Source of the DNA: Bacteroides fragilis
GTDB lineage: Bacteria; Bacteroidota; Bacteroidia; Bacteroidales; Bacteroidaceae
DNA: 64,000 nt
Assembly (NCBI RefSeq): GCF_002849695.1
Contig: NZ_CP018937.1
Span: 1,736,001-1,800,000 of the forward strand
Direction of reading: 5' to 3'
Positions within the stretch are counted from its first letter, which is position 1. Every line of letters starts with the position of its first letter. The position numbers and the translations under genes are program-made. This document shows positions 50,519-62,050 of this stretch, one piece after another. The notes beneath the pieces are model-generated. The model searched no databases. It worked only from the letters and a program-made list of their open reading frames with translations, and had not been told where the DNA came from.

Positions 50519-52732
50519 TCAGTTTCTGCTAACCTGTTTTACACCTTTCACTGTGCGTAGCTTTTTAATCAGTGCCTCCAGTCGTCCGGTGTCACTCACC
50601 ATAATGGTCAGTGTGCCCGAGAAGAGTCCGTCGTTCGAATCAATTCCAATGGAACGCAGTGAGATGCCATTCTCTTTTGATATGATAGAGGTGATATTGG
50701 TCACAATACCGATGTCATCATGACCCACTACACGGAGTGTGATCGGATATTGAGTACCTTCCGATTTTCCGGCCCAGCGTGCTTTGACAATACGGTATCC
50801 GAAGCGTTCGCGCATCTGTCCCGCATTGGGGCAGTCGTTGCGGTGAATCTTGATCCCCCCGGATACAGTGACAAATCCGAATACGTCGTCTCCATATATG
50901 GGGTTGCAACATTTGGCCAACTTGAAGTCCAGTCCTTTCAGGTTTTGGTCAATGACGAGTACATCCTCTTTAGTGACAGTGGTTTCGTCTATCTGGTTTT
51001 GCAGGTTGTATTCTTCGGCACTGCGGTAGATCACTTCATCACGTTCACCGTCCCGTTTCTGTTGTTCGATGTATTTATCCAGAATGTCGTTCACGTCAAG
51101 CACTTCGTCGGCAATATTCTGATAAAACTCTGTCACATTCTTGAATCCCAGGCGTTTGATCAGACGCATCATTACTGCTTCGTCATATTCCATCTTCCGG
51201 TTTTTGAATTTCCGTTCCAATGTTTCTTTGGCGAAATCGTGTTGGCGTGCTACCATTTCCTTCAGGGCTTGGCGGATCTTCGTACGGGCTTTTGAGGTAG
51301 TGACAATGTTCAGCCAGTCCTGTTTCGGAGTCTGTGTGTTCGATGTCATAATCTCTACCTGGTCTCCGCTATTCAACTTTTGTCTCAGCTGTACATTTTT
51401 ACCGTTCACCTTTGCACCGATGCACTTACACCCCAATTTGCTGTGAATGTGGAAAGCGAAATCGAGTACCGTAGCTCCTTTTGCCAGTTTGAAGAGGTCT
51501 CCTTTCGGCGTAAACACAAATACCTCGTCTTCATACAGATCCAGTTTAAACTGATCCATCATTTCCAGGTCGTTTTCTGTATTCTCCAATGCTTCGCGTA
51601 TTGAAGTCAGCCATTCGTCCAGCCCGCTTTCACCTTTCACGCCTTTGTATCTCCAATGTGCGGCCAGTCCGCGCTCGGCTATCTCGTCCATACGTTCCGT
51701 ACGGATTTGCACTTCGACCCATTTTCCTTCCGGCCCCATTACAGTAATGTGCAATGATTCGTAACCATTGCTTTTGGGAACCGACAGCCAGTCACGCAGA
51801 CGTTTCGGATTAGGTTGATACATATCCGTCACAATGGAGTAAGCCTGCCAGCATTCCTGCTTTTCTTTTTCGAACTGGGATTCCAGAATGATACGTATGG
51901 CAAACAAGTCATACACGTTTTCGAACTGGCATTTCTGTTTCTTCATTTTCTGATAGATGGAATGAATGGATTTGGTGCGTCCTTTCATGTGAAAATGCAG
52001 TCCCGCTTCCTCCAGTTTCCGTTGTATCGGAGCGATGAAGTTGGCAATATAACGGTCACGTGACTTTTTCGTCTCGTTCAGTTTCTCTTTGATGTGGTAA
52101 TAAATGTCATGTTCGGTGTACTTCAATGACAAATCTTCCAGCTCCGATTTCAGTTTATACAATCCCAGTTTGTGAGCCAACGGAGCGTACAGATAGGCGG
52201 CTTCATTAGCCACTCGTCTGCGGGCCTCGTCATTCTCGGCATCCTTTATTTGCCGCATCACGTTTACACGGTCGGCGATCATGATCAGGATCACACGCAT
52301 GTCTTCGGCAAAAGACAACAACAGGTTACGGAAATTTTCCGATTCGATAGTCGGACTCTTATCGTAAAGGTCATTAATCTTAATGAGTCCCCGGATAATT
52401 CCAGCTACATCTTCGCCATACTCCTGTTGAATATATTCTATTGTATACGAGTGACAACGCACCGGTGTGTGTAACATGATACCCAGAATAGATGCCCGTT
52501 TCATACCGATTTCTTCGGCTACGATTACAGCAGTCTGCATATCTTTGATGACAGGATTCAGACCGAAACTGTCCCTTTGCATCGCATTGTTCTGTGTGGA
52601 GTCGATAAGGTGCTTTTTCAGCTTTCTGCAGTCTCCTTTTTGTAAGGTTTCTCCGGTGAGGCGCAGTAGTTTTTTGTATAGTGAGAACAATAATTCTCTC
52701 TCTTCTTTCGTAAAGAATTCATCTCTTTCCAT
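50519..52732 (-). CDS. Rel-family (p)ppGpp synthetase, 737 aa, hydrolase site degenerate
   Basis: Start at ATG 52732 (MERDEFFTKEER); the longer frame to 52960 runs into the divergent gene's region. N-terminal domain, where the hydrolase HD is expected, reads GIMLHTPVRCH instead of LLHD--ED, so hydrolysis is probably lost. The synthetase has SIHSIYQKM, VYDLFAIRII, NGYESLHITV and EVQIRTERMDEIAERG. TGS (FTPKGDLFKLAKGATVLDFA), zinc-finger (KLAKCCNPI) and ACT domains follow. Functionally RelA-like. Confidence 0.88.
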   Translation of the reverse strand: MERDEFFTKEERELLFSLYKKLLRLTGETLQKGDCRKLKKHLIDSTQNNAMQRDSFGLNPVIKDMQTAVIVAEEIGMKRASILGIMLHTPVRCHSYTIEYIQQEYGEDVAGIIRGLIKINDLYDKSPTIESENFRNLLLSFAEDMRVILIMIADRVNVMRQIKDAENDEARRRVANEAAYLYAPLAHKLGLYKLKSELEDLSLKYTEHDIYYHIKEKLNETKKSRDRYIANFIAPIQRKLEEAGLHFHMKGRTKSIHSIYQKMKKQKCQFENVYDLFAIRIILESQFEKEKQECWQAYSIVTDMYQPNPKRLRDWLSVPKSNGYESLHITVMGPEGKWVEVQIRTERMDEIAERGLAAHWRYKGVKGESGLDEWLTSIREALENTENDLEMMDQFKLDLYEDEVFVFTPKGDLFKLAKGATVLDFAFHIHSKLGCKCIGAKVNGKNVQLRQKLNSGDQVEIMTSNTQTPKQDWLNIVTTSKARTKIRQALKEMVARQHDFAKETLERKFKNRKMEYDEAVMMRLIKRLGFKNVTEFYQNIADEVLDVNDILDKYIEQQKRDGERDEVIYRSAEEYNLQNQIDETTVTKEDVLVIDQNLKGLDFKLAKCCNPIYGDDVFGFVTVSGGIKIHRNDCPNAGQMRERFGYRIVKARWAGKSEGTQYPITLRVVGHDDIGIVTNITSIISKENGISLRSIGIDSNDGLFSGTLTIMVSDTGRLEALIKKLRTVKGVKQVSRN

Positions 52733-52805
52733 AAGCAGCTCAAATTTATCGTCGGTAAAGATAGTTTTTTTCCGGGTTTTGTAGGGTGTCCTCTTCCTTT
52801 TTTTG

Positions 52806-52813
52806 TATTTTTG
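52806..52813 (+). promoter_or_regulatory. -7 element of the DUF4301-like gene
   Basis: TATTTTTG, with TTTG at 52778-52781, 24 bases upstream (slightly long). It lies 27 bases before the ATG at 52840. Confidence 0.45.
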
Positions 52814-52839
52814 GGCATGAATTAATAAAATTAGATAGT

Positions 52840-54357
52840 ATGATAACACCTGAAGACAAAGAATTGCTTGCCCAAAAAGGCATTTCGGAAGTACAAATCG
52901 CTGAACAGTTGACTTGTTTCCAAAAAGGCTTTCCTTATTTGAAATTAGATGCTGCCGCATCTGTAGAAAAAGGTATTCTGGCTCCCGATGCCGAAGAACA
53001 GAAAGCTTATCTCGCAGCCTGGGATGCTTATACCAATTCTGACAAAACGATTGTAAAGTTTGTACCCGCTTCGGGTGCTGCCAGCCGTATGTTCAAAAAT
53101 CTTTTTGAATTTCTGGATGCTGACTATGCTGAGCCGACTACAAAGTTCGAACAAACGTTCTTTGCCTCAATTGAGAAATTTGCTTTCTATGATGATCTGA
53201 ATACTGCTTGTATGAGGATAGAAGGTAAAGACATTCCCGGTTTGATTGCAGACGGCGACTACAAGGCAGTTGTTTCAGGATTGCTGAACGTAGCGGGATT
53301 AAACTATGGTGCACTTCCGAAAGGTTTGCTCAAGTTCCATAAGTACGAAGAAGGCTCACGTACTCCGCTTGAAGAACATTTGGCGGAGGGTGCTATGTAC
53401 GCTGCCGGTAAAAGCGGAAAGGTGAATGTCCACTTTACTGTTTCAACCGAACATCGTGAACTCTTTAAATCATTGGTAGCTGAGAAAGCCGATGCCTTTG
53501 CCAAACGTTATGGAGTAGATTATAATATTAGTTTTTCCGAGCAGAAACCAAGTACCGATACGATTGCGGCTGATATGGAAAACCAGCCTTTCCGCGATAA
53601 TGGCAAGCTTTTGTTCCGCCCCGGTGGTCATGGAGCACTGATTGAGAACCTGAACGATTTGGATGCGGATGTGATTTTTATTAAGAATATAGACAATGTC
53701 GTTCCGGACAGATTAAAAGGTGATACGGTGCTTTATAAGAAATTGATTGCCGGTGTACTGGTATCCCTCCAGAAGCAGGCTTTTGAATATCTGGAACTTT
53801 TGGATAGCGGTCGTTACACACACGAACAGGTAATGGATATTCTGCAATTTGTGCAGAAGAAACTTTTCTGCAAGAATCCAGAAACGAAGGATCTGGAAGA
53901 TGCTGAATTGGTCATCTATCTGAAGAATAAATTGAACCGCCCGATGCGTGTTTGTGGTATGGTGAAGAATGTGGGTGAACCGGGTGGCGGTCCGTTCCTT
54001 GCTTATAACAGTGACGGAACGATTTCATTGCAAATCCTTGAAAGTTCACAGATCGATATGAATAATCCGGAAGCTAAAGAAATGTTTGAGAAAGGTACCC
54101 ACTTCAATCCGGTAGATTTGGTTTGTGCGGTACGTGATTACAAAGGACATAAGTTTGATCTGGTAAGATACGTGGATAAAGCCACAGGCTTCATATCTTA
54201 TAAGTCGAAGAGTGGTAAAGACTTGAAAGCTCTTGAGCTTCCCGGCTTGTGGAATGGTGCCATGAGTGATTGGAGTACGGTATTTGTGGAAGTACCACTT
54301 TCTACATTTAATCCGGTGAAGACGGTAAATGATCTGTTGCGTGAACAACACCAATAG
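52840..54357 (+). CDS. DUF4301-like protein, 505 aa
   Basis: Full-length match in build to the DUF4301 family of Bacteroidetes: KFVPASGAASRMFKNLFEFL near residue 72, LFRPGGHGALIENLNDLDAD, FIKNIDNVVPD and NVGEPGGGPFLAYNSDG. The GGHGAL and KNIDN blocks resemble nucleotidyltransferase or sugar-nucleotide pyrophosphorylase loops, so an NTP-dependent role is possible. Start ATG 52840, divergent from the Rel gene. Confidence 0.8.
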   Translation: MITPEDKELLAQKGISEVQIAEQLTCFQKGFPYLKLDAAASVEKGILAPDAEEQKAYLAAWDAYTNSDKTIVKFVPASGAASRMFKNLFEFLDADYAEPTTKFEQTFFASIEKFAFYDDLNTACMRIEGKDIPGLIADGDYKAVVSGLLNVAGLNYGALPKGLLKFHKYEEGSRTPLEEHLAEGAMYAAGKSGKVNVHFTVSTEHRELFKSLVAEKADAFAKRYGVDYNISFSEQKPSTDTIAADMENQPFRDNGKLLFRPGGHGALIENLNDLDADVIFIKNIDNVVPDRLKGDTVLYKKLIAGVLVSLQKQAFEYLELLDSGRYTHEQVMDILQFVQKKLFCKNPETKDLEDAELVIYLKNKLNRPMRVCGMVKNVGEPGGGPFLAYNSDGTISLQILESSQIDMNNPEAKEMFEKGTHFNPVDLVCAVRDYKGHKFDLVRYVDKATGFISYKSKSGKDLKALELPGLWNGAMSDWSTVFVEVPLSTFNPVKTVNDLLREQHQ

Positions 54358-54371
54358 TTGAGGGGGAAATA

Positions 54372-54399
54372 AAAAGGGATGTCAATTGACATCCCTTTT
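54372..54399. terminator. Perfect 28-bp palindrome, bidirectional terminator
   Basis: AAAAGGGATGTCAA and its exact complement, ending in TTTT, between two convergent genes. Confidence 0.8.
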
Positions 54400-54422
54400 C
54401 TCTTATTCTATTGCTTATCAGA

Positions 54423-54668
54423 TCAGTTTCTTGGTAAAGCTTCTTTTACTACCATCGGACGACCGGCATATTCTGCTCCGTTCAATTCTTTAATGGCATT
54501 GCTGGCTTCTGAAGATTCCGGCATTTCAACAAAAGCAAAACCTTTAGATCTTCTTGTTTCGCGATCTGTGATCAGTTTTACTGATTCTACTGTTCCATAC
54601 TCTTCCATAACTTGTCTCAAATCTGACTCCTTAACATTATAGCTAAGATTTCCAACGTACATATTCAT
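54423..54668 (-). CDS. RRM RNA-binding protein, 81 aa
   Basis: A single RNA recognition motif: RNP2 MYVGNLSY and RNP1 KGFAFVEM, with LRQVMEEYGTVESVKL between. Such small RRM proteins are abundant global RNA binders in Bacteroidetes. A second ATG two codons inside is possible. Confidence 0.9.
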   Translation of the reverse strand: MNMYVGNLSYNVKESDLRQVMEEYGTVESVKLITDRETRRSKGFAFVEMPESSEASNAIKELNGAEYAGRPMVVKEALPRN

Positions 54669-55172
54669 AAATATACAAAAATAAAAAATTAATAAAATAA
54701 CAATAAAGCTTTAGGAAGTGTAAATCAGAAATGAAAGTTCTCAATGCGAACATTGAGGAAATACATGTGAGAGTTAGACCAATAAAAACCTCTTATTGTT
54801 TGGTTTTGCAAAGTAAGGCATTAATTCCGGATAATATGCTATATTCGGTTCTTTTCATCCTTTTAAATATTCTTTTTTGTGTAATTAGACCAATAATTAA
54901 CACTTTATTTTGGCCACCCATTCTTGTATTTGTCTCTATATTAGAAATTATTTTATGCCGTTTATGAAGTTAACATCCTGTTGTATACGTCCTATTTTGA
55001 TATACTTTCTAGGGATTGATCTTTATGCACAAATCGCTGAATAATAGCGCATTTATTGCTTTTTGCTTTCTCAATAGTTTGTTGTGTTTTCCAATAATCT
55101 CTATATTTATATGCAAATCGTATGCACATATATTTGCATGCAACAGAGTAGAAACATTAAATACAACAACGT
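54669..55172. other. Gene-poor region at the left edge of the remnant island
   Basis: No gene supported. Holds GAAGTTAACATC (54966-54977) and TGTTGTATACG (54979-54989); both recur, one with a single change, at 58205-58216 and 58173-58183. Confidence 0.5.
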
Positions 55173-55363
55173 GTGTCCAAATATTCAAAGGACGGTGTTT
55201 CGGTACTATCGGTACTGGATGCACGCAAGGTAAAGAAAAGCGGATTATTTCCCGTGAAGATACAGGTGGCTCTAAAAAGTTTGTTTTGTTGGAACACAAA
55301 GAAAGTGCAGTTCACAATGACAGGGAACTGCATTTTTCTTATATTTGCAGACAGAGAGACTAA
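55173..55363 (+). pseudogene. Fragment of a tyrosine recombinase N-terminus
   Basis: The frame begins with a short lead and GVSVLSVLDARKVKKSGLFP, VKIQV, the look of the N-terminal arm-binding domain of Bacteroidetes phage-type integrases ('v-pvlD-rr-kk-G-yPVkirv'). The homology stops after about 30 residues; no core-binding or catalytic domain follows. It lies just before the second copy of the attI-like sequence. Confidence 0.5.
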
Positions 55364-55369
55364 TTCGAA

Positions 55370-55409
55370 AAAATAACAGCGAAACATTAAATGACCGCTG
55401 TTAGCATAA
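55370..55409 (+). repeat. Second copy of the attI-like sequence
   Basis: All 40 bases are identical to 955-994, including the 8-bp stem TAACAGCG/CGCTGTTA (55374-55381, 55396-55403). Downstream the sequences differ (ATATTTGAG here, CGTTAGC there). Confidence 0.85.
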
Positions 55410-55851
55410 TATTTGAGTGTTGCCAACGTTTGAGAATGTATGTACATACGCTATAATAAGACGAATTGTTTCCGGAGAAAAGCCTGAAACATTTGCGTTT
55501 ACAGGTATAATGCTTGGAAATAAAAAGTCTCATAATGTAACATAAGGATAACTATGCCTTGTCATAAAGAAAAGCATGAAAATCCTATTAAAATGAATGA
55601 AAGGAGAACAAAAAATGATTTGTAAATGGAATATGGTATCTCCAAATAGTCAGAATAGATATTCGCCTTTCTGTTCAATGGCAAATGTAGGGGAAATATT
55701 GAATTTCTAATAATAAGGTAAGCAGCCTAAAGGTTACTTGGAGGTTGTTAAAGCAGCCGAAAGGCTGCAAAAAGGTAGTCTCGAACAAAAAGTATATCAG
55801 TCTAAGGGCTTATGACTTAACATTATAGGTCAGGAATTAACTGAAAATATT
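55410..55851. other. Decayed region between the second attI-like copy and the broken gene
   Basis: No gene. Contains palindrome GTATGTACATAC (55438-55449), hairpin GCAGCC-GAAA-GGCTGC (55753-55768) and AACATTATAGG just before the pseudogene, which looks like the right core of an array site. Confidence 0.5.
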
Positions 55852-56382
55852 ATGAAACTAAGAGATGAATATAGAATATAATATATTATCAAAGCCAAAC
55901 AAATTTATCTACAAGTATTGGACTTGATTGATAAATATGACAATGTTTGCAACATTGAGAATAAAGAAAAGTGTGTAGAAATTATTCAGCAGCTTTCAAT
56001 ACTGACAGGTAAACATATTACTGAAAATGATTTATTTGAACATTGGGAAGGTGGTGGAACAGAAGAGTTTGCTTTTCGATTTTGTTTATCAGAACCATCA
56101 ACACTTTCATCATCTTTATTAGAACAGGAACTATTTGGAATCATTCAAAGAATATGTGAACCTAAATATAAACCTTACCCTGAAGTTTATGAAGATATAG
56201 CATATCCTAAAGAATGGGTCAAAGGATAGTTTTGGATTCCTTTAAACAGTGTGTACCATTTTCTTTATTAGAGAAAAATTTGAATTTACCTAAAAGTTTT
56301 TAATATAAGAACTGATGCTTTTGGTGATAACGATGCCACACCAATAGAGATACTTGAAATAATTTAAGAATCAATGAAGTGA
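55852..56382 (+). pseudogene. Broken homologue of the cassette 9 gene
   Basis: Begins MKLRDEYRI then TAA at 55879-55881; the same frame continues as YIIKAKQIYLQVLDLIDKYD to a second stop (56227-56229). Later parts align in shifted frames: VPFSLLEKNLNLPKS and DAFGDNDATPIEILEII, ending ESMK-stop. The order follows cassette 9 from start to end. At least two stops and a frameshift, so non-functional. Confidence 0.8.
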
Positions 56383-56388
56383 AAGACT

Positions 56389-56438
56389 GATAATAAGTAA
56401 ATGCGTAGCCCTAACAATCAGCTATCTGCATCCTATTC
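56389..56438 (+). repeat. Decayed attC-like site in the remnant
   Basis: Reads GATAATAAGTAAATGCGTAG, CCCTAACAATCAGCTATCTG, then CATCCTATTC. The centre CCCTAACnnnCAG matches sites 11 and 22 of the main array; the right core CATTA is lost. Confidence 0.65.
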
Positions 56439-56492
56439 AAGTGATATGGATACAAGTAAATCGTCCGAATGTTTTTTTAACAAAATAATCGC

Positions 56493-57869
56493 ATGCAGAC
56501 AATTCTAAAAATAGTATTTTTCATCGTTACCGCGGCTGTTTATCCATTGTTGTTTTATATTATCGTCCCGTGGAGTAACTCATTCAAAGATTTTAGCGAA
56601 TCAACCGATCCTGCCGGTGGGGGTATGGCTACCGGATTTTCATTCTATTACGGATGCCTGTTTTCATTTATCATCTGGCTCGTTCTCTCAAGTATACTTG
56701 CTCATTGGTGTGTGCGGGCGTGGTGGATAGGTCTTCTCGCACTGATAGTGGGAGGTATTGCAATATCGTCGATAGAAGCATACAAGAAGCATCAAGCAGA
56801 CCACCTCCTCCATCCCTATGAAAAACACTATGAGACCGGCATGATTCGCGAAAAAGGAAATTATATAGGACGGAAAAGTTCAGAGAACAAACATGGCAAG
56901 ATTACCCAGTATTATCCGGATGGAACAATAAAGTCTGTCGATACCTATGAAAAGGGTGAGCCATCAGGTCCCTGCGAATTATACTATCCCGACGGCAAAT
57001 TGATGGTTAAAGGCGGATTAAAGGGTAGTGAATGGAACGATGGAGAACAAATAGGAATACCGGACGGAGACTGGATCTATTATCGCAAAGACGGCAGCAT
57101 AGACGATGAGCGCACCTACGCCAAAGGCAAACTGATAAATTCCAAGAACTTTACTCTTTACTTTGATTCGGCAAGGTTAGTTTGCACGATTGCTACCAGT
57201 AAACCATTTACAGGTCAGCTCAATAAGACGGGAATTGTGGATGAATATCTTTTCCCAAATCGGTATACTGTACAAGTAAACAATGGTCAATATGAGGGCG
57301 ATTTTTGCTCCTATTACACCACAGGAGATGATTTAATCGTTGCAGCAACAGCAACCTATGCCAACGGCAAACTTAACGGTCAGCTCAAGAAGTATCATAC
57401 TAACGGTCAGTTGAAGACAAATGCAGTATATGTCAATGGAAAAATTGAAGGTAATTATACCATTTATTATGCCGATTCAATCGTTAAGCGCCCTTATGGA
57501 AAAATAGAATATACATGTAGTTATAAAAACGGAAATCGTAACGGCGTGGGCAGATGGTATTATAAAAATGGAATGCCGGAAGAAGAAACTGAATATTTAG
57601 AAGGGAAGAGAGAGGGTATCTCGCGCAAGTATTATCAGGATGGGAAACCAAGCTCAATATACAACTATCGCAACGGAGAGAAGGATGGGGTATTCCAGAG
57701 CTATGATGTTGATGGCAGTTACGAAAAAGGCAGTTATGAGAAAGGTGAAATATCGCTTCGTGAAAAATATCGCGCTGACGGCACATTAATATCTATTTAT
57801 CAGTGGCGTAATGGTAATTGCATCAGGAGCGACAATTATGACCAGAATGGTAATTTAAAGTGCTATTAA
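56493..57869 (+). CDS. Membrane protein with MORN-type repeats, 458 aa
   Basis: Three N-terminal helices (about residues 5-25, 50-70, 72-92), then many MORN_2-type repeats of the form 'YYxDGxxKxxxxYxnGkxxG' (QYYPDGTIKSVDTYEKGEPS, KKYHTNGQLKTNAVYVNGKI, RKYYQDGKPSSIYNYRNGEK). MORN-variant proteins of this kind are annotated as YwqK-type, partly as antitoxins. It follows the decayed attC-like site, so it may be a captured gene that is still intact. Confidence 0.8.
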   Translation: MQTILKIVFFIVTAAVYPLLFYIIVPWSNSFKDFSESTDPAGGGMATGFSFYYGCLFSFIIWLVLSSILAHWCVRAWWIGLLALIVGGIAISSIEAYKKHQADHLLHPYEKHYETGMIREKGNYIGRKSSENKHGKITQYYPDGTIKSVDTYEKGEPSGPCELYYPDGKLMVKGGLKGSEWNDGEQIGIPDGDWIYYRKDGSIDDERTYAKGKLINSKNFTLYFDSARLVCTIATSKPFTGQLNKTGIVDEYLFPNRYTVQVNNGQYEGDFCSYYTTGDDLIVAATATYANGKLNGQLKKYHTNGQLKTNAVYVNGKIEGNYTIYYADSIVKRPYGKIEYTCSYKNGNRNGVGRWYYKNGMPEEETEYLEGKREGISRKYYQDGKPSSIYNYRNGEKDGVFQSYDVDGSYEKGSYEKGEISLREKYRADGTLISIYQWRNGNCIRSDNYDQNGNLKCY

Positions 57870-58177
57870 TAATTGCCCTTGTCTTGTCTGCAATAGTGTG
57901 GATAGGTATAATCCGAGCTTTATGCAATACAATTCATTTTTCTCGCCAGTGTTATTTCTATACTTTGCGCAAGTGAAGAATAAGAAAAAGCAAAAACACA
58001 CCATTTATTGGGGTTCTTACAAATACAAAAGTACGCTTCTATTTTCTGAAAATCGCCTAATTAGTATGCAAATTACACGTTCTAAAATTACAGTTCAGAT
58101 TATAAATAAAATTTAATGCCCATATTTCCAATATAATACAAGAAAGTTGCTTTGGTATAGTTTTTAATATTTTGTTG

Positions 58178-58267
58178 TATACGATGTTAATAACGTAATT
58201 ATACGAAGTTAATATCGTAAAGTCGAGAAGTTAACTTTCTGCAAATACGATATTAACTTCGTATAAT
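58178..58267. repeat. Repeat cluster: 21-base direct repeat plus 70-bp palindrome
   Basis: TATACGATGTTAATAACGTAA (21 bases, 58178-58198) recurs at 58200-58220 with few changes. The 22 bases at 58198-58219 are exactly complementary to 58246-58267, and AAGTTAACTT (58228-58237) shares the same centre, 58232.5. The arms contain TATACGAAGTTA, which resembles a loxP arm, but the arms point the other way round. Confidence 0.85.
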
Positions 58268-58473
58268 CCCTTTCTATGTGTGCTTTAAGTGGTTGAAAAT
58301 CAGTGATGTTATATGAAGTGGAAATACTCCATTCTTCTTTTAGGAGGAGAGTTTTCTCTTGAATATGTTTTGCAGACCTTTTACTTGTTAATCATTTTTT
58401 ATACTGTTCCCTTTTTCTTTCCTTTATTGCAATCATTTAGTAGCTCGTTCGGGATTTATTGGAAGAAAAGTAG

Positions 58474-58481
58474 TATTTTTG
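58474..58481 (+). promoter_or_regulatory. -7 element of purT
   Basis: TATTTTTG, 27 bases before the ATG at 58509. No clear -33 element. Confidence 0.45.
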
Positions 58482-58508
58482 CGTCATTATATCTTAAAAT
58501 ATTCAATC

Positions 58509-59675
58509 ATGAAGAAAATACTTTTACTCGGATCGGGCGAACTGGGAAAGGAGTTTGTAATTTCTGCTCAACGTAAAGGTCAATACACCATTGCTTGTGA
58601 TTCGTATGCCGGAGCACCTGCTATGCAGGTAGCCGATGAATATGAAGTTTTCGATATGCTGAACGGTGAAGAACTGGAGCGTATTGTAAAGAAACACCGG
58701 CCGGATATTATCGTCCCCGAAATTGAAGCCATCCGCACGGAACGTTTATACGATTTCGAGAAGGAAGGCATTCAGGTAGTGCCGAGTGCCCGTGCGGTGA
58801 ATTATACCATGAACCGCAAAGCCATCCGTGATTTGGCCGCTAAGGAATTGGGGCTGAAAACTGCGAAATACTATTATGCCAAATCGTTGGAGGAATTGAA
58901 GGAAGCTGCTGCGAAGATAGGTTTTCCCTGTGTTGTGAAGCCTTTAATGTCATCATCGGGCAAAGGGCAGTCGCTGGTAAAAAGTGCTGCTGAGTTGGAA
59001 CATGCCTGGGAGTATGGTTGTAGCGGCAGCCGCGGAGATATTCGTGAACTAATTATTGAAGAGTTTATCAAATTCGATAGTGAAATAACTTTGCTCACGG
59101 TAACTCAGAAGAATGGTCCGACACTATTTTGTCCGCCTATCGGACATGTACAGAAGGGAGGAGACTATCGTGAAAGTTTTCAGCCCGCACACATTGACCC
59201 GGCACATCTGAAGGAAGCGGAAGAGATGGCTGAAAAAGTAACTCGCGCATTGACCGGTGCCGGATTATGGGGAGTTGAATTCTTCTTGAGTCATGAAAAT
59301 GGGGTTTACTTCTCAGAACTGTCTCCGCGTCCGCACGATACAGGAATGGTAACATTGGCGGGAACACAAAACCTGAATGAATTTGAACTTCACTTACGTG
59401 CCGTATTAGGATTACCCATTCCGGGTATAAAGCAGGAGAGAATAGGAGCGAGTGCTGTTATTCTTTCACCGATTGCCAGCCAGGAACGTCCGCAGTATAG
59501 GGGTATGGAGGAAGTTACCATAGAAGAGGATACCTATCTGCGTATATTTGGTAAGCCATATACACGTGTGAATCGCCGTATGGGGGTAGTACTCTGTTAT
59601 GCTCCGAACGGTTCTGATCTGGATGCTTTGCGTGATAAGGCAAAACGAATAGCTGATAAAGTAGAAGTATATTAA
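58509..59675 (+). CDS. purT: Formate-dependent GAR transformylase (PurT), 388 aa
   Basis: ATP-grasp enzyme: [13 protein letters not shown] at the start, [38 protein letters not shown] (ATP-binding Lys and Gly loop), WGVEFFLS and [14 protein letters not shown] near residue 280. It makes formyl-GAR from formate and ATP in purine synthesis. Start ATG 58509; upstream frame at 58479 is not needed. Confidence 0.94.
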   Translation: MKKILLLGSGELGKEFVISAQRKGQYTIACDSYAGAPAMQVADEYEVFDMLNGEELERIVKKHRPDIIVPEIEAIRTERLYDFEKEGIQVVPSARAVNYTMNRKAIRDLAAKELGLKTAKYYYAKSLEELKEAAAKIGFPCVVKPLMSSSGKGQSLVKSAAELEHAWEYGCSGSRGDIRELIIEEFIKFDSEITLLTVTQKNGPTLFCPPIGHVQKGGDYRESFQPAHIDPAHLKEAEEMAEKVTRALTGAGLWGVEFFLSHENGVYFSELSPRPHDTGMVTLAGTQNLNEFELHLRAVLGLPIPGIKQERIGASAVILSPIASQERPQYRGMEEVTIEEDTYLRIFGKPYTRVNRRMGVVLCYAPNGSDLDALRDKAKRIADKVEVY

Positions 59676-59705
59676 ATACGGAGGTTTCTTTCTGAAAATC
59701 CAATA

Positions 59706-59748
59706 ACAGGTCTTTGTCGCTTAAGAAGTGGCAGAGACCTGTCTTTTT
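59706..59748 (+). terminator. Terminator of purT
   Basis: ACAGGTCT and AGACCTGT close a hairpin (59706-59742), followed by CTTTTTAT. Confidence 0.7.
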
Positions 59749-61763
<2,015 letters not shown>

Positions 61764-61774
61764 AATAAGGAATC

Positions 61775-62020
61775 ATGAAAGAACTGCATTTGAATATTGT
61801 ATCGCCGGAAAAGGAGGTATTTGATGGTGAAGTGAAGAGTGTTACTCTTCCGGGAACCAGCGGAGTATTTTCCATTTTGGCGCAGCATGCGCCGATTGTC
61901 TCTTCTCTGCAAGAAGGAACAGTCAGTTACACGACAACGGATGGCGAAGAGCATACGTTGGATATTCACAGCGGTTTTGTGGAGCTAAGTAACGGAGAAG
62001 CTTCCGTTTGTGTATCCTGA
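61775..62020 (+). CDS. atpC: ATP synthase F1 epsilon subunit, short form, 81 aa
   Basis: Only the N-terminal beta-sandwich is present (LNIVSPEKEVFDGEVKSVTL, PGTSGVFSILAQHAPIVSSL); the C-terminal helical hairpin that inhibits ATP hydrolysis in other bacteria is absent. 11 bases after atpD. Confidence 0.9.
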   Translation: MKELHLNIVSPEKEVFDGEVKSVTLPGTSGVFSILAQHAPIVSSLQEGTVSYTTTDGEEHTLDIHSGFVELSNGEASVCVS

Positions 62021-62050
62021 CCTTGATCCACACAAGAACCTGTTTTTACT

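Larger units (their letters stand above)
57870..58508. other. Intergenic region with palindrome, 639 bp
   Basis: Short open frames at 57898-58116 and 58313-58576 lack coding character. The main content is the repeat cluster at 58178-58267 and the purT promoter element at 58474. Confidence 0.5.

Noticed and set aside
54731..54967. 78-codon hydrophobic frame
   Set aside because: No relatives, no leader signals, in a decayed AT-rich region.
57898..58116. 72-codon frame after the MORN gene
   Set aside because: Low-complexity Lys/Asn-rich, no start signals; likely chance.
58198..58267. A true loxP site
   Set aside because: Arms match loxP in 12 of 13 bases but are oriented opposite to loxP and separated by a long palindromic spacer.
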